Source of the DNA: Wenjunlia tyrosinilytica
Lineage (GTDB): Bacteria > Actinomycetota > Actinomycetes > Streptomycetales > Streptomycetaceae
Length of the DNA stretch: 64,000 nucleotides
Assembly (NCBI RefSeq): GCF_014646055.1
Contig: NZ_BMMS01000012.1
Location: 1-64,000 of the forward strand
Direction: 5' to 3'
Shown: piece after piece, positions 42,500 to 52,451 of the stretch
Numbering within the stretch: position 1 is the stretch's first letter
Layout: each line of letters begins with the position of its first letter
Made by a program: the position numbers and the translations under genes
The notes under the pieces: model-generated
Seen by the model: the letters and a program-made list of their open reading frames with translations, nothing else
Told to the model about the DNA's origin: nothing
Databases searched by the model: none

Positions 42500-44143
42500 C
42501 TACTCCCCGTGGTCGCCGTGGTCGCCGTGGTCGCCGTGGGTGGGAGCGAACATCCGCAGGAGGGCCGGAAGCACCACGACATTCGGGCCGGGGGCCGCCA
42601 GGGCCTTGGCCAGGTCGGCCTCCAGGTCCTCCACGGTGGTCCGCACGGCCGGGACGCCGAACGACTCCGCCAGCTTCACGAAGTCGGGGCGGGCCAGCTC
42701 CGTCGCCGTCGCCTGGCCGAAGGCGTCGTTCATGTACTCGCGCAGGATGCCGTAGCCGCCGTCGTCGACGATCAGCCAGGTGACCTTGAGATCCAGCTGG
42801 CGGGCGGTGGCCAGCTCGGCGATCGAGTACATGGCGCCGCCGTCGCCCGACACGGCGAGCACCGGCTTCGACCGGTCGGCCGCGGCGGCACCGAGCGCCG
42901 CCGGGTAGCCGTAGCCGAGGCCGCCGGCGCCCTGGGCGGAGTGCATGGTGTTCGGCTCGCGGGCGTCGAACGCCGACCAGGCCCAGTAGGCGAGGATCGT
43001 CATGTCCCAGCAGCTGACCGCGTCGTCCGGCAGGGCCGCGCGGACGGAGGCGAGCACCCGCTGCTCGAGGCCGAGGTCCTGGGAGCCGATGCGCTCGGCG
43101 ACCTTGGACAGCACCTCGGACACGGCCTTCGCGGCCGTCTCGTCGGGGCGTTCGCCGACCGCCTCCAGCAGCGCCTCCAGGGCCGGGCGCGCGTCGGCGT
43201 GCAGGGCGAGCGCCGGGACATTGGACTCGAGCTTGCCCAGGTCCGCCTCGATCTGGATCACCCGGCCGCGGGGGCGGAAGGTGTGGTAGTTCGAGGACAG
43301 CTCGCCGAGACCGGAGCCGACCACGAGGAGCACATCGGCCTCCTCCAAGAAGTCGGTGGTGTGCCGGTCCTCGATCCACGACTGGAGCGAGAGCGGGTGC
43401 TCCCAGGGGAACGCGCCCTTGCCGCCGAAGGTGGTGGCCACGGCCGCGTTGGCCTTCTCGGCGAGCGCCAGGAGCTCGGGGGCGGCTCCCGCGCGCACCA
43501 CGCCTCCGCCCGCGAGGATCGCGGGGCGCTGGGCACCGGAGAGCAGCCTGGCCGCCTCCTCGACCAGCTCGGGGCGGGGCAGCGGGGGGCGCGGCGAGGC
43601 GGACAGCGCCGTCACCGGCGGCACGGTCGTCTCGGCCAGCAGGACGTCCTGCGGGATCTCCACCCAGGTGGGGCCGTAGGGCGCGGTGAGGGCCGACTCC
43701 CAGGCCGCGGCGATCGCCGAGGGGATCTGGGAGGCCGAACGGACGGTGTGCACGGACTTCACGACGTCCCGGAAGGAGGCCTTCTGGTCGGTCAGCTCGT
43801 GCAGATAGCCCTTGCGGCCTCCGCCGAGCCCCGCGGTAGGGACCTGGCTGCTGATGCCCAGGACGGGCGCCGACGCGGCGGCGGCCTCCTGGAGCGCTGC
43901 CAGGGTCATGAGCGCACCGGGGCCGGTGGACACCAGCAGGGGCGTGACCGTCCCGGTGACCCGGGCGAAGGCGTCGGCGGCGAAGCCCGCGTTGTTCTCC
44001 ACCCGCAGGCCCACGTACTCCAGGCCGGAGCGGCGCAGCGCGTCGAAGGTGCCGAGGGCGTGCTGTCCCGGCAGGCCGAAGACCGTGGTCGCGCCCAGGG
44101 CGGCCAGGGACTCGGTGACCAGGTCTCCCCCGTTGCGCGTCAC
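42500..44143 (-). CDS. Thiamine pyrophosphate-dependent decarboxylase/synthase-like enzyme
   Basis: Encodes 547 residues from a GTG that overlaps the agmatinase-family stop by four bases (GTGA), so the two are translationally coupled. TPP enzyme domains appear in order. The N-terminal Pyr domain has the catalytic Glu in [16 protein letters not shown]. The central domain has [13 protein letters not shown]. The C-terminal PP domain has the GDG...N-type site [20 protein letters not shown] with [12 protein letters not shown]. It resembles acetolactate synthase-like decarboxylases. With a guanidino hydrolase next to it, a 2-ketoarginine decarboxylase (AruI-like) role is attractive. The C-terminus ends in three GDH repeats. 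Confidence 0.88.
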   Translation of the reverse strand: MTRNGGDLVTESLAALGATTVFGLPGQHALGTFDALRRSGLEYVGLRVENNAGFAADAFARVTGTVTPLLVSTGPGALMTLAALQEAAAASAPVLGISSQVPTAGLGGGRKGYLHELTDQKASFRDVVKSVHTVRSASQIPSAIAAAWESALTAPYGPTWVEIPQDVLLAETTVPPVTALSASPRPPLPRPELVEEAARLLSGAQRPAILAGGGVVRAGAAPELLALAEKANAAVATTFGGKGAFPWEHPLSLQSWIEDRHTTDFLEEADVLLVVGSGLGELSSNYHTFRPRGRVIQIEADLGKLESNVPALALHADARPALEALLEAVGERPDETAAKAVSEVLSKVAERIGSQDLGLEQRVLASVRAALPDDAVSCWDMTILAYWAWSAFDAREPNTMHSAQGAGGLGYGYPAALGAAAADRSKPVLAVSGDGGAMYSIAELATARQLDLKVTWLIVDDGGYGILREYMNDAFGQATATELARPDFVKLAESFGVPAVRTTVEDLEADLAKALAAPGPNVVVLPALLRMFAPTHGDHGDHGDHGE

Positions 44144-45108
44144 TTCCCGGCCTCGCGGGCGGCGGCGATCCGGCGGGACATGATGGTGGTCAGCTCGTAG
44201 GCGGTGTGCGACGCGGCGACCGAGGTGATCTCGGCGTGGTCGTAGGCCGGGGCCACCTCGACGAGGTCGGCGGAGACCAGGTTGCACGAGGACAGACCGC
44301 GCAGGATCTCCAGCAGTTCGCGGGAGGTCAGGCCGCCCGCCTCGGGCGTGCCCGTGCCGGGGGCGTGCGCCGGGTCGAGCACGTCGATGTCGATGGAGAT
44401 GTACAGCGGGCGGTCGCCGATGCGCCCGCGCAGCTGGTCGGCCACCTCGTCGACACCGCGCCGCATGACGTCGGCGGAGGTGACGATGCCGAAGCCCATC
44501 TTCTCGTCGTCGTCGAGGTCCTTCTTCCCGTAGAGCGGGCCGCGGGTGCCGACGTGGGACAGCGCCTCGGTGTCGAGCAGACCCTCCTCGACGGCCCGGC
44601 GGAACGGGGTGCCGTGGGTGTACTCGGCGCCGAAGTAGGTGTCCCAGGTGTCGAGGTGGGCGTCGAAGTGCAGCAGGGCCACGGGGCCGTGCTTGCGGAC
44701 GACCGACCGCAGGAGCGGCAGGGCGATGGTGTGGTCGCCGCCGAGGGTCATCAGGCGGGCGCCGGTGTCGAGCAGGTCGTCGGCGGCGGCCTGGACGGTC
44801 TCGACGGCCTCGTTGATGTCGAACGGGTTGGCGGCGATGTCACCGGCGTCCGCGACCTGGGCGAGGGCGAACGGGGAGGCGTCCTGCGCCGGGTTGTACG
44901 GGCGCAGGAGCCGGGAGGCCTCACGGATGGCGTTGCCGCCGAAGCGGGCGCCGGGACGGTACGAGACACCGGAGTCGAAGGGGACGCCGACGACGGCGAT
45001 GTCGGCGGTCCCTACCTCGTCCAGGCGCGGCAGCCGGGCGAACGTGGCCGCTCCCGCGTACCGCGGTGTGCGGGACGAGTCGATGGGGCCGCGGGGCTCG
45101 GTGCTCAT
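44140..45108 (-). CDS. speB: Agmatinase/guanidinobutyrase family (ureohydrolase)
   Basis: Encodes 322 residues from the ATG at 45108. The dinuclear manganese site is complete: [15 protein letters not shown] and [19 protein letters not shown]. These enzymes hydrolyse a guanidino group to urea and an amine; members act on agmatine, 4-guanidinobutyrate or 3-guanidinopropionate, and the sequence alone does not say which. It is the second gene of the symporter - ureohydrolase - TPP enzyme operon. That context favours a guanidino acid over agmatine. Confidence 0.9.
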   Translation of the reverse strand: MSTEPRGPIDSSRTPRYAGAATFARLPRLDEVGTADIAVVGVPFDSGVSYRPGARFGGNAIREASRLLRPYNPAQDASPFALAQVADAGDIAANPFDINEAVETVQAAADDLLDTGARLMTLGGDHTIALPLLRSVVRKHGPVALLHFDAHLDTWDTYFGAEYTHGTPFRRAVEEGLLDTEALSHVGTRGPLYGKKDLDDDEKMGFGIVTSADVMRRGVDEVADQLRGRIGDRPLYISIDIDVLDPAHAPGTGTPEAGGLTSRELLEILRGLSSCNLVSADLVEVAPAYDHAEITSVAASHTAYELTTIMSRRIAAAREAGK

Positions 45109-45157
45109 GAGTGGATGCCCTTCCGATGATGCTTTCTGATGACAAGTGGGGATTGTG

Positions 45158-46624
45158 TCAGGCGTTCGCCGGGACCGGCGGCACGTCGCTCTCCTCCGCC
45201 GCGGGACCGCGGCCCGCGAGCCGCTCGCGCCAGGCGCTCAGGACGGCGGCGTCCGTGGGCTTGGTGGCCAGGCTGATGACCGCGTAGGCGGCGAGGCCGG
45301 CGAGCAGGCCGTAGTAGATGGGCTCGTTCGCCAGGATGCCCTTGGTCGCCATGAGGACGACGACCGTGCCGCCGCCGACCGCGATGGAGGCCAGGGCGCC
45401 GGGGGCGGTGCCGCGCTTCCACAGCAGTCCGCCGAGGATGGGGACGAGCAGGCCGCCGACGAGAAGGTTGTAGGCCACGGTGAGCGCCTCGACCACGTTG
45501 TTCAGCGCGATCGCGATGGAGATCACGCCGACACCCATGATCAGGATGAAGGCGCGGTTGCCGCGGACCTCGTCGTGGTCGGTGCCCTCGCGCCTGATGC
45601 CGCGCAGACGGGACCAGATGTCGTTGTTGGCCACGGTGGCGCAGGCGATCAGCGCGCCGGAGGAGGTCGACATCACCGCGGACAGCGCCGCGGCGAGGAC
45701 CAGGCCCTTCACACCGATGGGCAGGGCGTCCTTCACGACGGTGGCGAAGGCGTCGTCCGCGCTGCCGAGCTTGGGGTAGAGGACCTTCGCGGCGGTGCCG
45801 ATGACGGCACCGGCGATCGCGTACACCAGGCAGTAGATGCCGGAGACGGTGCCGCCGAGGCGGGCGACCTTGTCGCTGCGGGCGGTGAAGACGCGCTGCC
45901 AGATGTCCTGGCCGATCAGCATGCCGAAGGTGTAGATCAGCACGTAGGTGAAGATCGTCTCCGTGCCGATGTTCATCGGGGAGAAGTAGCCGTGGGGGAG
46001 CTTGTCCTTCATCTCGCCGAAGCCGCCGGCCTTGACCACGGCGATGGGCAGCAGGAGGAGCAGGACACCGACGGTCTTGACGACGAACTGCACCATGTCG
46101 GTCAGGGTGATCGACCACATGCCGCCGAGCGTGGAGTAGCACACGACGATGGCGCCGCCGAGGATGATCGCCACGGTCCGGTCGAGGCCGAACAGCACGT
46201 CGAAGATGGTCGCGTAGGCGATGGTCGAGGTGACGGCGAGCATGAGGGTGTAGGCCCACATGACGATGCCGGAGATGACCGCCGACGAGCCGCCGTAGCG
46301 CAGGTCGAGCATCTGGGAGACGGTGTAGACCTTCAGGCGGGCGATGCGGGCGGAGAAGAAGATGCTCAGCGCCAGCAGGCCGAGGCCGATGGTGAGGACC
46401 ATCCAGGCGCCCGAGAGACCGTACTTGTAGCCGAGCCCGACGCCTCCGATGGTGGAGGCGCCGCCGAGGACGATCGCGGCCATGGTGCCGGAGTACATCC
46501 ATGGGCCGAGGCGGCGGCCGGCCACGAGGAAGTCGCTCTTGGAGCGGGCGCGGCGCATGCCCCACCAGCCCATGGCGAGCATGCCGGCCAGGTACACGAC
46601 GATGACGGCGTAGTCGACGGCCAT
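45158..46624 (-). CDS. Sodium:solute symporter (SSS family)
   Basis: Encodes 488 residues from the ATG at 46624 with GGAGG five bases upstream. About thirteen membrane helices; family signatures are [20 protein letters not shown] near the start, [16 protein letters not shown], and the helix-8 region [20 protein letters not shown]. It imports an organic solute with sodium. It is the first gene of a three-gene operon with the ureohydrolase and TPP enzyme, so the solute is likely a guanidino compound or amino acid. It is divergent from the PucR regulator. Confidence 0.92.
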   Translation of the reverse strand: MAVDYAVIVVYLAGMLAMGWWGMRRARSKSDFLVAGRRLGPWMYSGTMAAIVLGGASTIGGVGLGYKYGLSGAWMVLTIGLGLLALSIFFSARIARLKVYTVSQMLDLRYGGSSAVISGIVMWAYTLMLAVTSTIAYATIFDVLFGLDRTVAIILGGAIVVCYSTLGGMWSITLTDMVQFVVKTVGVLLLLLPIAVVKAGGFGEMKDKLPHGYFSPMNIGTETIFTYVLIYTFGMLIGQDIWQRVFTARSDKVARLGGTVSGIYCLVYAIAGAVIGTAAKVLYPKLGSADDAFATVVKDALPIGVKGLVLAAALSAVMSTSSGALIACATVANNDIWSRLRGIRREGTDHDEVRGNRAFILIMGVGVISIAIALNNVVEALTVAYNLLVGGLLVPILGGLLWKRGTAPGALASIAVGGGTVVVLMATKGILANEPIYYGLLAGLAAYAVISLATKPTDAAVLSAWRERLAGRGPAAEESDVPPVPANA

Positions 46625-46765
46625 CCGGGCCTCCGCGATGTGAGGGAGCGGTTCGGGGGAGGGTGGTGCTGTGGGGGACTGCTCTGGGGAAGTGACCGCC
46701 GCGGTGAGGGGGCAGCGCGTCGGAGTTGACTCTAGGTGGCCACAAAGGGGCGGAGAAGTGTACGT

Positions 46766-46797
46766 TTCATCCATCCTCACTATGCGATCAGGATGAA
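46766..46797. promoter_or_regulatory. Nested inverted repeats in the symporter-pucR gap
   Basis: TTCATCC (46766-46772) with GGATGAA (46791-46797), overlapping an inner ATCCT/AGGAT pair (46773-46777, 46790-46794). They sit just before the PucR start and about 140 bases upstream of the symporter. This is the probable regulator site. Confidence 0.55.
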
Positions 46798-46805
46798 CCA
46801 TCCAT

Positions 46806-48308
46806 ATGAACGAGCCCCCGCTCTCACCGTCCGCGACCCTCGCCGTGCCGCTGACCTGGCTGCTGGCCCGAGAGGATCTCGGTCTGCGGCAGGTGGCGGG
46901 GACGCCCGCCGAGGACACCTCCATCGCCTGGGTGCACACCAGCGAGATGGACGACCCCGTGCCCTATCTGCTGGGCGGGGAGCTCCTGCTGACCGCCGGG
47001 GTGCACTTCCCCGCGACCGGTGACCGGCACGAATACCTCGACCGCTATGTCGCGCGGGCCGTGGAGGCCGGGGCGGCGGCGCTCGGCTTCGGTGTCGCGC
47101 CCGTCCACGACACCGTGCCCCCCGAGCTGGTGGCCGCCTGCGACATGCACGGGCTGCCGCTGCTCGAGGTCCCGCCCCCGACCTCGTTCGTGGCCGTCGG
47201 ACGGGCGGTGTGGCTGGCGATCTCCGAGGCCAGGACCCGGGAGCTGCGCCGGATGAGCGAGGCGCAGCAGGGGCTGGCCACGGCGGCGGCCCGGCGCGAC
47301 CCCGTTCCGGCGGTGCTGCGCCAGCTCGCGCACGCGCTGACGGCCTGGGTGGTGCTCTTCGACCGGGAGGGGCGGGAGCTGCACTCGGCCGGTGTGCGTC
47401 CCTCGGATCCCGTTCCCGCCCGGCTGGCCTCTTTGGCGGCGCGGCTGCACGGCGGCCGGCCCCTGTCCACCGCCGCCGACCACACGGGCGACCAGCATCT
47501 GACCGCGCACGCCCTGGCCGAGACCGGGCTGGTGCTCGGCCTGGCGGCGGGGCACCAGGACGCGGTGGACCGGTCGGTGTCCGGAGTCGCGGCGGTCCTG
47601 CTGTCGCTGCTGACCGGGTCCCGGCACAGCCTGTCCGCATCGGGGTCGGCGGCGGCGCTGGTGCGCCTTCTGCTCGGTGCCCGCCCCGAGGACGCGGCAC
47701 CACTGCTCGGTGAGGGCCCCTGGGCCGTCGTGCGCGGCCGACGGCGCGGGCGGACGACGGAGGCCCCGGAGCTGGCGGCGGCGACGCTGGGCACCGCGCT
47801 CGGCACCCCGTTCGTGGACGTCGAGGGCGAGGAGCTACGGGCACTCCTGCCCGGGGACGCGGCCGTCGCCGAGCAGCCCGGGTGGACGCTCGGCGTCAGC
47901 GCGCCCGCGCCCGCCGCGGATCTGACCGTCGCCGAGGGTCAGGCGGAACGGGCTCTGCGGCGGGCCCTGGCCAACCGGGCGGCCGTCGCCCGCCACCGCC
48001 CCCAGGACTCGGGGATGGCCTCGCTGGTCGCCCCGGGAGAGGCCGCCGTGCTCGCCCGCGCCCGGCTGTCCCCTCTGGCGGACGCCCCGGAGCTGGCGGA
48101 GACCCTGCGCGCCTGGCTCTCACTGCACGGCAGCTGGGACCGCACCGCGGTGGCCCTGGAGGTGCACCGCAACACCGTCCGCCAGCGCATCGCCCGGGTC
48201 GAATCCCTGCTGGACGCCGACCTCGCCGACGCCGACACCCGGATGGAGCTGTGGTTCGCGCTGCGGTTTCTGCCGGCGAACCCTGGGCCCGGACATGGCG
48301 GGAAGTGA
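46806..48308 (+). CDS. PucR-family transcriptional regulator
   Basis: Encodes 500 residues. The N-terminal PucR domain (ARAVEAGAAALGFGVAPVHD, then DMHGLPLLEVPPPTSFVAVG) is followed by a GGDEF-related middle region and the C-terminal PucR HTH (LSLHGSWDRTAVALEVHRNT, then VRQRIARVESLL). PucR/CdaR activators respond to purine breakdown products or other nitrogenous metabolites. It is divergent from the symporter - ureohydrolase - TPP operon, with inverted repeats between, so it very likely controls nitrogen-compound use there. The ATG at 46806 has little ribosome binding signal. Confidence 0.9.
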   Translation: MNEPPLSPSATLAVPLTWLLAREDLGLRQVAGTPAEDTSIAWVHTSEMDDPVPYLLGGELLLTAGVHFPATGDRHEYLDRYVARAVEAGAAALGFGVAPVHDTVPPELVAACDMHGLPLLEVPPPTSFVAVGRAVWLAISEARTRELRRMSEAQQGLATAAARRDPVPAVLRQLAHALTAWVVLFDREGRELHSAGVRPSDPVPARLASLAARLHGGRPLSTAADHTGDQHLTAHALAETGLVLGLAAGHQDAVDRSVSGVAAVLLSLLTGSRHSLSASGSAAALVRLLLGARPEDAAPLLGEGPWAVVRGRRRGRTTEAPELAAATLGTALGTPFVDVEGEELRALLPGDAAVAEQPGWTLGVSAPAPAADLTVAEGQAERALRRALANRAAVARHRPQDSGMASLVAPGEAAVLARARLSPLADAPELAETLRAWLSLHGSWDRTAVALEVHRNTVRQRIARVESLLDADLADADTRMELWFALRFLPANPGPGHGGK

Positions 48309-48376
48309 CGGGCGCCACCCCGCCGATCACCGGCCTCCCGTCCCACGGCCACGGGTGGACGTTGGACAATGCCCGC

Positions 48377-49180
48377 ATGGCCAAGTCGAAAGTCCGTAAC
48401 GCCACGCCCGCCCGTGACGAGCTCGTCGCCCATCTCGTCCGGTCCCGCATAGCCGGAGACGTGGCGACCCCGCGCGACAACAACCTCGCCCACTACCGCG
48501 AACTGGCGGAGGGCAACCGGCACTTCTGGCTCGGCCTCGAACTCGGCGACCGCTGGACCGACGAGAGGGCGGTCCTGGAGGTGATGGCGCAGCGCTGCGG
48601 CGTCGTCGCCGACCCCAACCATGTGTCCGGCCAGGACACCATCAACGCCGAGCTGACGGTGGACGCCCTCGAACGTGTGGCCGTTCGGCTGCGCAAGGCC
48701 ATCGCGGGCGAGCAGCGGGTGCTCTTCGCTACCGGCCACCCTGCGGGAATGCTGCCCGTCCACCAGGCGGTGGCCCGCTCCCTGCGGCTGGTGGGCTGCC
48801 GGCTCGTCACCCCGGCCGAGGGACTGTACGCGGACAACGGGGATGTACGGCTGATCGGTGGCGTCTCCGCCCTGCACCGGGGCGGCAACCTGCTGCACAC
48901 CCACTCCCCCGACCCGATGACCGCGATCCTGGACGCCCTGGAGCGCGACGACCTGCCGATGCCCGACCTGGTCTTCGCCGACCACGGCTGGGCCGGCTGC
49001 GCGGCACAGCGGGGCATCGACACCATCGGCTTCGCCGACTGCAACGATCCCGCCCTCTTCGTCGGCGAGGCGGAAGGCACGATCGCCGTAACCGTCCCCC
49101 TGGACGACAACGTCCCCCCGCACCTGTACGACCCGATGACGGAGTACCTGCTGGAGATGGCGGGCCTTTTCGACGACTGA
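48377..49180 (+). CDS. Conserved actinobacterial protein, phosphatase-like
   Basis: Encodes about 267 residues from the ATG at 48377. Readings that start further upstream are antisense-style overlaps with the pucR end. Recognisable conserved stretches are NLAHYRELAEGNRHFWLGLE, VLFATGHPAGMLPVHQAVAR and LVFADHGWAGCAAQRGIDTI. Relatives are, as I recall, annotated simply as phosphatase. The GHPAG and ADHGW segments could form a phosphate/metal site, but I cannot confirm a catalytic scheme. It ends in a long inverted repeat that may terminate transcription. Confidence 0.65.
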   Translation: MAKSKVRNATPARDELVAHLVRSRIAGDVATPRDNNLAHYRELAEGNRHFWLGLELGDRWTDERAVLEVMAQRCGVVADPNHVSGQDTINAELTVDALERVAVRLRKAIAGEQRVLFATGHPAGMLPVHQAVARSLRLVGCRLVTPAEGLYADNGDVRLIGGVSALHRGGNLLHTHSPDPMTAILDALERDDLPMPDLVFADHGWAGCAAQRGIDTIGFADCNDPALFVGEAEGTIAVTVPLDDNVPPHLYDPMTEYLLEMAGLFDD

Positions 49181-49197
49181 CCAGCGAGGATCTCCTC

Positions 49198-49232
49198 GGC
49201 TGACCGACCGGTCGACGGTCGGTCGGTCAGCC
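49198..49232 (+). terminator. 13-bp stem-loop within GGTC-rich repeats
   Basis: GGCTGACCGACCG (49198-49210) pairs with CGGTCGGTCAGCC (49220-49232). The stem is followed to about 49299 by degenerate GGTC, GTCAGCCG and GGGT repeats. It lies between the convergent phosphatase-like and Uma2 genes. Confidence 0.6.
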
Positions 49233-49302
49233 GGGTCGGTCGGTCAGCCGGTCAGCCGGGTGGGTCGGGTGGGTCGGGTGGGTTGGTCGGTCGGTCGAGG
49301 TG

Positions 49303-49887
49303 TCAGAGGCGTTCGATCTCGGTCAGGTCGATGTCGATCGTGAAGGGCACGGTGAGCTTGAGCCGCTCGTGGAAGATGCCGGTGCCGATGTAAGCACCGG
49401 TCGCCGGGTCGAGTTCATAGACGTAGACCACCGGCAGCCTGCCCTCGCCCTTCTCCACCCGCCAGTAGTGCTGGATCCCGGCGGCCGCGTACTTGCGGGG
49501 CTTGGCGTCCCGGTCCCGCTCCTCCGACTCCGGCGAGACCACCTCGACGACGAGGACGACGTCCTCGGCCAGGTAACCGGTCTCGTCGGCGGCTTCACTC
49601 ACCGCTTCGGCGCGGACCACCGAGACGTCGGGCTCGGGTCGGTTTCTCTTCCCGAGCGTGACACTCATCTCCCGTCGGACACGCAGTGTCTCCGGCACCT
49701 GGGTCCGCAGCCTGCTTTCCAGCAGGAACATCGCCAGCGTATGGAAACTCTTCCGCGGACTCACGAAGACAAGACTCCCGTCGATCAGCTCCGTGTGCGG
49801 AGGCAGGTCCGGGAGCCGATCCAGGTCGTCGGCCGTGTAACCGCCACTCGGCGGAATGAGCCAATCGGGCAGCGGGGCCGCGGTCAT
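49303..49887 (-). CDS. Uma2-family putative endonuclease (DUF820)
   Basis: Encodes about 194 residues from the ATG at 49887, just after GGGAGGAACG. The Uma2 fold is shown by the start YTADDLDRLPDLPPHTELID, the PD site RPEPDVSVVRA, and VVEVVSPESEERDRDAKPRK (Glu...Lys) with AAAGIQHYWRVEKGEGRL. These proteins have a PD-(D/E)XK nuclease fold. They are found in large numbers in cyanobacteria and Streptomyces, and their cellular role is unsettled. It is monocistronic. Confidence 0.88.
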   Translation of the reverse strand: MTAAPLPDWLIPPSGGYTADDLDRLPDLPPHTELIDGSLVFVSPRKSFHTLAMFLLESRLRTQVPETLRVRREMSVTLGKRNRPEPDVSVVRAEAVSEAADETGYLAEDVVLVVEVVSPESEERDRDAKPRKYAAAGIQHYWRVEKGEGRLPVVYVYELDPATGAYIGTGIFHERLKLTVPFTIDIDLTEIERL

Positions 49888-49952
49888 CGTTCCTCCCATG
49901 GGCGGGATTTTCGTCGTCTTGTTCAGGCTACCCAGTGCGAATGCCGGTGCGG

Positions 49953-50591
49953 TCACTCGAAAGGGTGATCATGACGGCTGGGTTGACCGTCCGCTGCCGC
50001 GCCGAAGGCGCCCAGGGCGAGTCTGTGCAGGAGGAACGCCATGGCCGTGCGGCCCGGGGCCGGCGTGGAGCGGGGCGCCGAGGTGCTGTGCGGGGTGGAG
50101 TTGATCAGGCCGAAGACGGCGTGCACACAGGCGCGGGCCTCCGGTTCGGCCAGGCCGGGATAGACCTCGCGCACCACCTCGACCCACAGCTCCACATACT
50201 GCCGCTGGAGCTGGCGCACCAGCTTGCGGTCGGACTCGCGCAGGCGGTCCAGCTCGCGGTCGTGCAAAGTGATCAGCGGGCGGTCGTCCAGCGCGAAGTC
50301 GATGTGCCCGCGGACCAGCGATTCCAGGGCGGAGTGCGCGTCCTCCGCCTCGGCCTTGCGCCGCTTGCCCTCGGCCAGCAGCCGTCCGCTGATGCCGACG
50401 AGCAGCTCCGCCAGCATCGCGTCCTTGCCGGCGAAGTGCCGGTACAGGCCGGGGCCGCTGATGCCGACCGCGGCCCCGATCTCGTCCACGCCCACACCGT
50501 GGAAGCCGCGCGAGGCGAACAGCCGGGCGGCCTCCCGCAGGATCTGGTCCCGCCGGGACCCGGCGCTCTTGTCTGTCGTGGAACTGGGCAC
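49953..50591 (-). CDS. TetR-family repressor of the acyl-CoA carboxylase operon
   Basis: Encodes 212 residues from the GTG at 50591. The HTH is clear (FHGVGVDEIGAAVGISGPGL, then YRHFAGKDAMLAEL). The C-terminal domain resembles the TetR_C33-type group often found beside acyl-CoA metabolism genes. It is divergent from the carboxylase operon, with a nearly perfect 16-bp inverted repeat between them. It likely senses an acyl-CoA from leucine or branched fatty acid breakdown. Confidence 0.9.
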   Translation of the reverse strand: MPSSTTDKSAGSRRDQILREAARLFASRGFHGVGVDEIGAAVGISGPGLYRHFAGKDAMLAELLVGISGRLLAEGKRRKAEAEDAHSALESLVRGHIDFALDDRPLITLHDRELDRLRESDRKLVRQLQRQYVELWVEVVREVYPGLAEPEARACVHAVFGLINSTPHSTSAPRSTPAPGRTAMAFLLHRLALGAFGAAADGQPSRHDHPFE

Positions 50592-50612
50592 CCGGCCATT
50601 CTAGACAGGGGC

Positions 50613-50656
50613 GTTAGTGCTCGTTAACCTGGTGGCAATAGTTAACGACCACTAAC
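50613..50656. promoter_or_regulatory. Paired 16-bp operator of the TetR repressor
   Basis: GTTAGTGCTCGTTAAC (50613-50628) and GTTAACGACCACTAAC (50641-50656) are reverse complements at 15 of 16 positions, 12 bases apart. Each arm also has palindromic GTTA...TAAC ends, so two dimers may bind across the divergent promoters. Confidence 0.8.
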
Positions 50657-50736
50657 GTGACCACCAGGACGAACGGCACCGGCAGGTCGGCACCCGGGCC
50701 TCGGGTCCGGATCCGGAGCAAAGGAGCTTCGAGACG

Positions 50737-52398
50737 ATGGGACAGCAGGCGGGCATCGCCCCAGGAGACGTCGGCGCTCCCATACTGACCAGCGCGCTCG
50801 ACCCCGGCTCGGACGTCTACCGGAGCAATGCCGGAGCGCACTCCCGGCTGGCCGCCGAGCTCGGCGAGAAGCTGGCCGCGGCCCGGCTCGGCGGGGGCGA
50901 GCGGGCCCGTGCCCGGCACACCGCCCGGGGCAAGCTCCTGCCCCGCGACCGGGTCGACACCCTCCTCGACCCCGGCTCGCCGTTCCTGGAGATCGCCCCG
51001 CTGGCGGCCGACGGGCTGTACGACGGCCAGGCGCCCGCCGCGGGCGTCATCGCGGGGATCGGGCGCGTGCGCGGCCGCGAGGTCGTCGTCGTGGCCAACG
51101 ACGCCACGGTCAAGGGCGGCACCTACTACCCGATGACCGTGAAGAAGCACCTGCGGGCCCAGGAGATCGCGCTGGAGAACCGCCTGCCGTGCGTGTACCT
51201 GGTGGACTCCGGCGGCGCCTTCCTGCCCAAGCAGGACGAGGTCTTCCCCGACCGCGAGCACTTCGGCCGGATCTTCTACAACCAGGCGACGATGTCCGCG
51301 CGCGGCATCCCGCAGATCGCCGCCGTCCTCGGCTCCTGCACCGCGGGTGGCGCGTATGTGCCCGCCATGAGCGACGAGGCCGTCATCGTGCGCAACCAGG
51401 GCACGATCTTCCTCGGCGGCCCGCCGCTGGTGAAGGCCGCCACCGGTGAGGTCGTCACCGCGGAGGAGCTCGGCGGCGGCGAGGTGCACTCGCGCACCTC
51501 CGGCGTCACCGACCACCTCGCGGAGAACGACGCGCACGCCCTGCGGATCGTGCGCGACATCGTCTCCACGCTCGCGCCCCGCACCCCCCGGCCGTGGCGC
51601 GTGGTGCCGGTCGAGGAGCCCTCGGTCGACCCGGCGGGTCTGTACGGAGCGGTGCCGGTGGACCCGCGCACGCCGTACGACGTCCGCGAGGTCGTCGCCC
51701 GGGTCGTGGACGGTTCCCGCTTCGCGGAGTTCAAGGCCGAGTACGGGCAGACGCTCGTGACCGGCTTCGCCCACATCCACGGGCACCCGGTGGGGATCGT
51801 CGCGAACAACGGCATCCTGTTCTCCGAGTCCGCCCAGAAGGGCGCCCACTTCATCGAGCTGTGCGACCAGCGCGCCATCCCGCTGCTGTTCCTGCAGAAC
51901 ATCTCGGGCTTCATGGTCGGCCGCCAGTACGAGGCCGGCGGCATCGCCAAGCACGGCGCCAAGATGGTCATGGCCGTGGCCTGCACCCGCGTGCCGAAGC
52001 TCACCGTGGTCGTCGGCGGCTCCTACGGCGCGGGCAACTACTCGATGTGCGGCCGGGCCTACTCCCCCCGCTTCCTGTGGATGTGGCCCAACGCCAAGAT
52101 CTCCGTCATGGGCGGCGAGCAGGCCGCCTCCGTCCTTGCCACCGTCAAGCGCGACCAGATCGAGGCGCAGGGCGAGAGCTGGCCGACCGAGGACGAGGAA
52201 GCGTTCAAGTCCCCCATCCGCGCGCAGTACGAGACGCAGGGCAACGCCTACTACGCCACGGCCCGGCTGTGGGACGACGGCGTGATCGACCCGATGGACA
52301 CCCGCACCGTGCTCGGCCTCGCCCTGACCGCGTGCGCCAACGCGCCGCTGCCGCACCGCGATCCCTCCGCGCCCGGCTACGGCGTCTTCCGGATGTGA
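50737..52398 (+). CDS. mccB: Acyl-CoA carboxylase beta subunit (methylcrotonyl-CoA type)
   Basis: Encodes 553 residues from the ATG at 50737, after AAAGGAGC. It has two crotonase-like carboxyltransferase domains: the first with [20 protein letters not shown] and [20 protein letters not shown], the second with [20 protein letters not shown] and [20 protein letters not shown]. These segments are characteristic of methylcrotonyl-CoA carboxylase more than propionyl-CoA carboxylase. It transfers CO2 from biotin to 3-methylcrotonyl-CoA in leucine breakdown. It is the first of four genes with biotin carboxylase, HMG-CoA lyase and acyl-CoA dehydrogenase. Confidence 0.92.
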   Translation: MGQQAGIAPGDVGAPILTSALDPGSDVYRSNAGAHSRLAAELGEKLAAARLGGGERARARHTARGKLLPRDRVDTLLDPGSPFLEIAPLAADGLYDGQAPAAGVIAGIGRVRGREVVVVANDATVKGGTYYPMTVKKHLRAQEIALENRLPCVYLVDSGGAFLPKQDEVFPDREHFGRIFYNQATMSARGIPQIAAVLGSCTAGGAYVPAMSDEAVIVRNQGTIFLGGPPLVKAATGEVVTAEELGGGEVHSRTSGVTDHLAENDAHALRIVRDIVSTLAPRTPRPWRVVPVEEPSVDPAGLYGAVPVDPRTPYDVREVVARVVDGSRFAEFKAEYGQTLVTGFAHIHGHPVGIVANNGILFSESAQKGAHFIELCDQRAIPLLFLQNISGFMVGRQYEAGGIAKHGAKMVMAVACTRVPKLTVVVGGSYGAGNYSMCGRAYSPRFLWMWPNAKISVMGGEQAASVLATVKRDQIEAQGESWPTEDEEAFKSPIRAQYETQGNAYYATARLWDDGVIDPMDTRTVLGLALTACANAPLPHRDPSAPGYGVFRM

Positions 52399-52451
52399 GG
52401 GGTGTGAGGGGTGTGACGGCTGTGGGCGCTGCGACAGGGAGAGGCACGACG

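Noticed and set aside
42333-43379. N-terminal extension of the ABC exporter frame
   Set aside because: It overlaps the well-supported TPP enzyme gene in another frame, crosses a terminator, and a GTG with a good ribosome binding site exists at 42332.
46625-46805. Guanidine riboswitch upstream of the symporter operon
   Set aside because: The context made me look, but I could not recognise the conserved guanidine-I core, and inverted repeats for a protein regulator explain the gap better.
49198-49299. Mobile element end or CRISPR in the GGTC-rich repeats
   Set aside because: The repeats are short, degenerate and not flanked by a transposase; a terminator stem plus simple repeats suffices.
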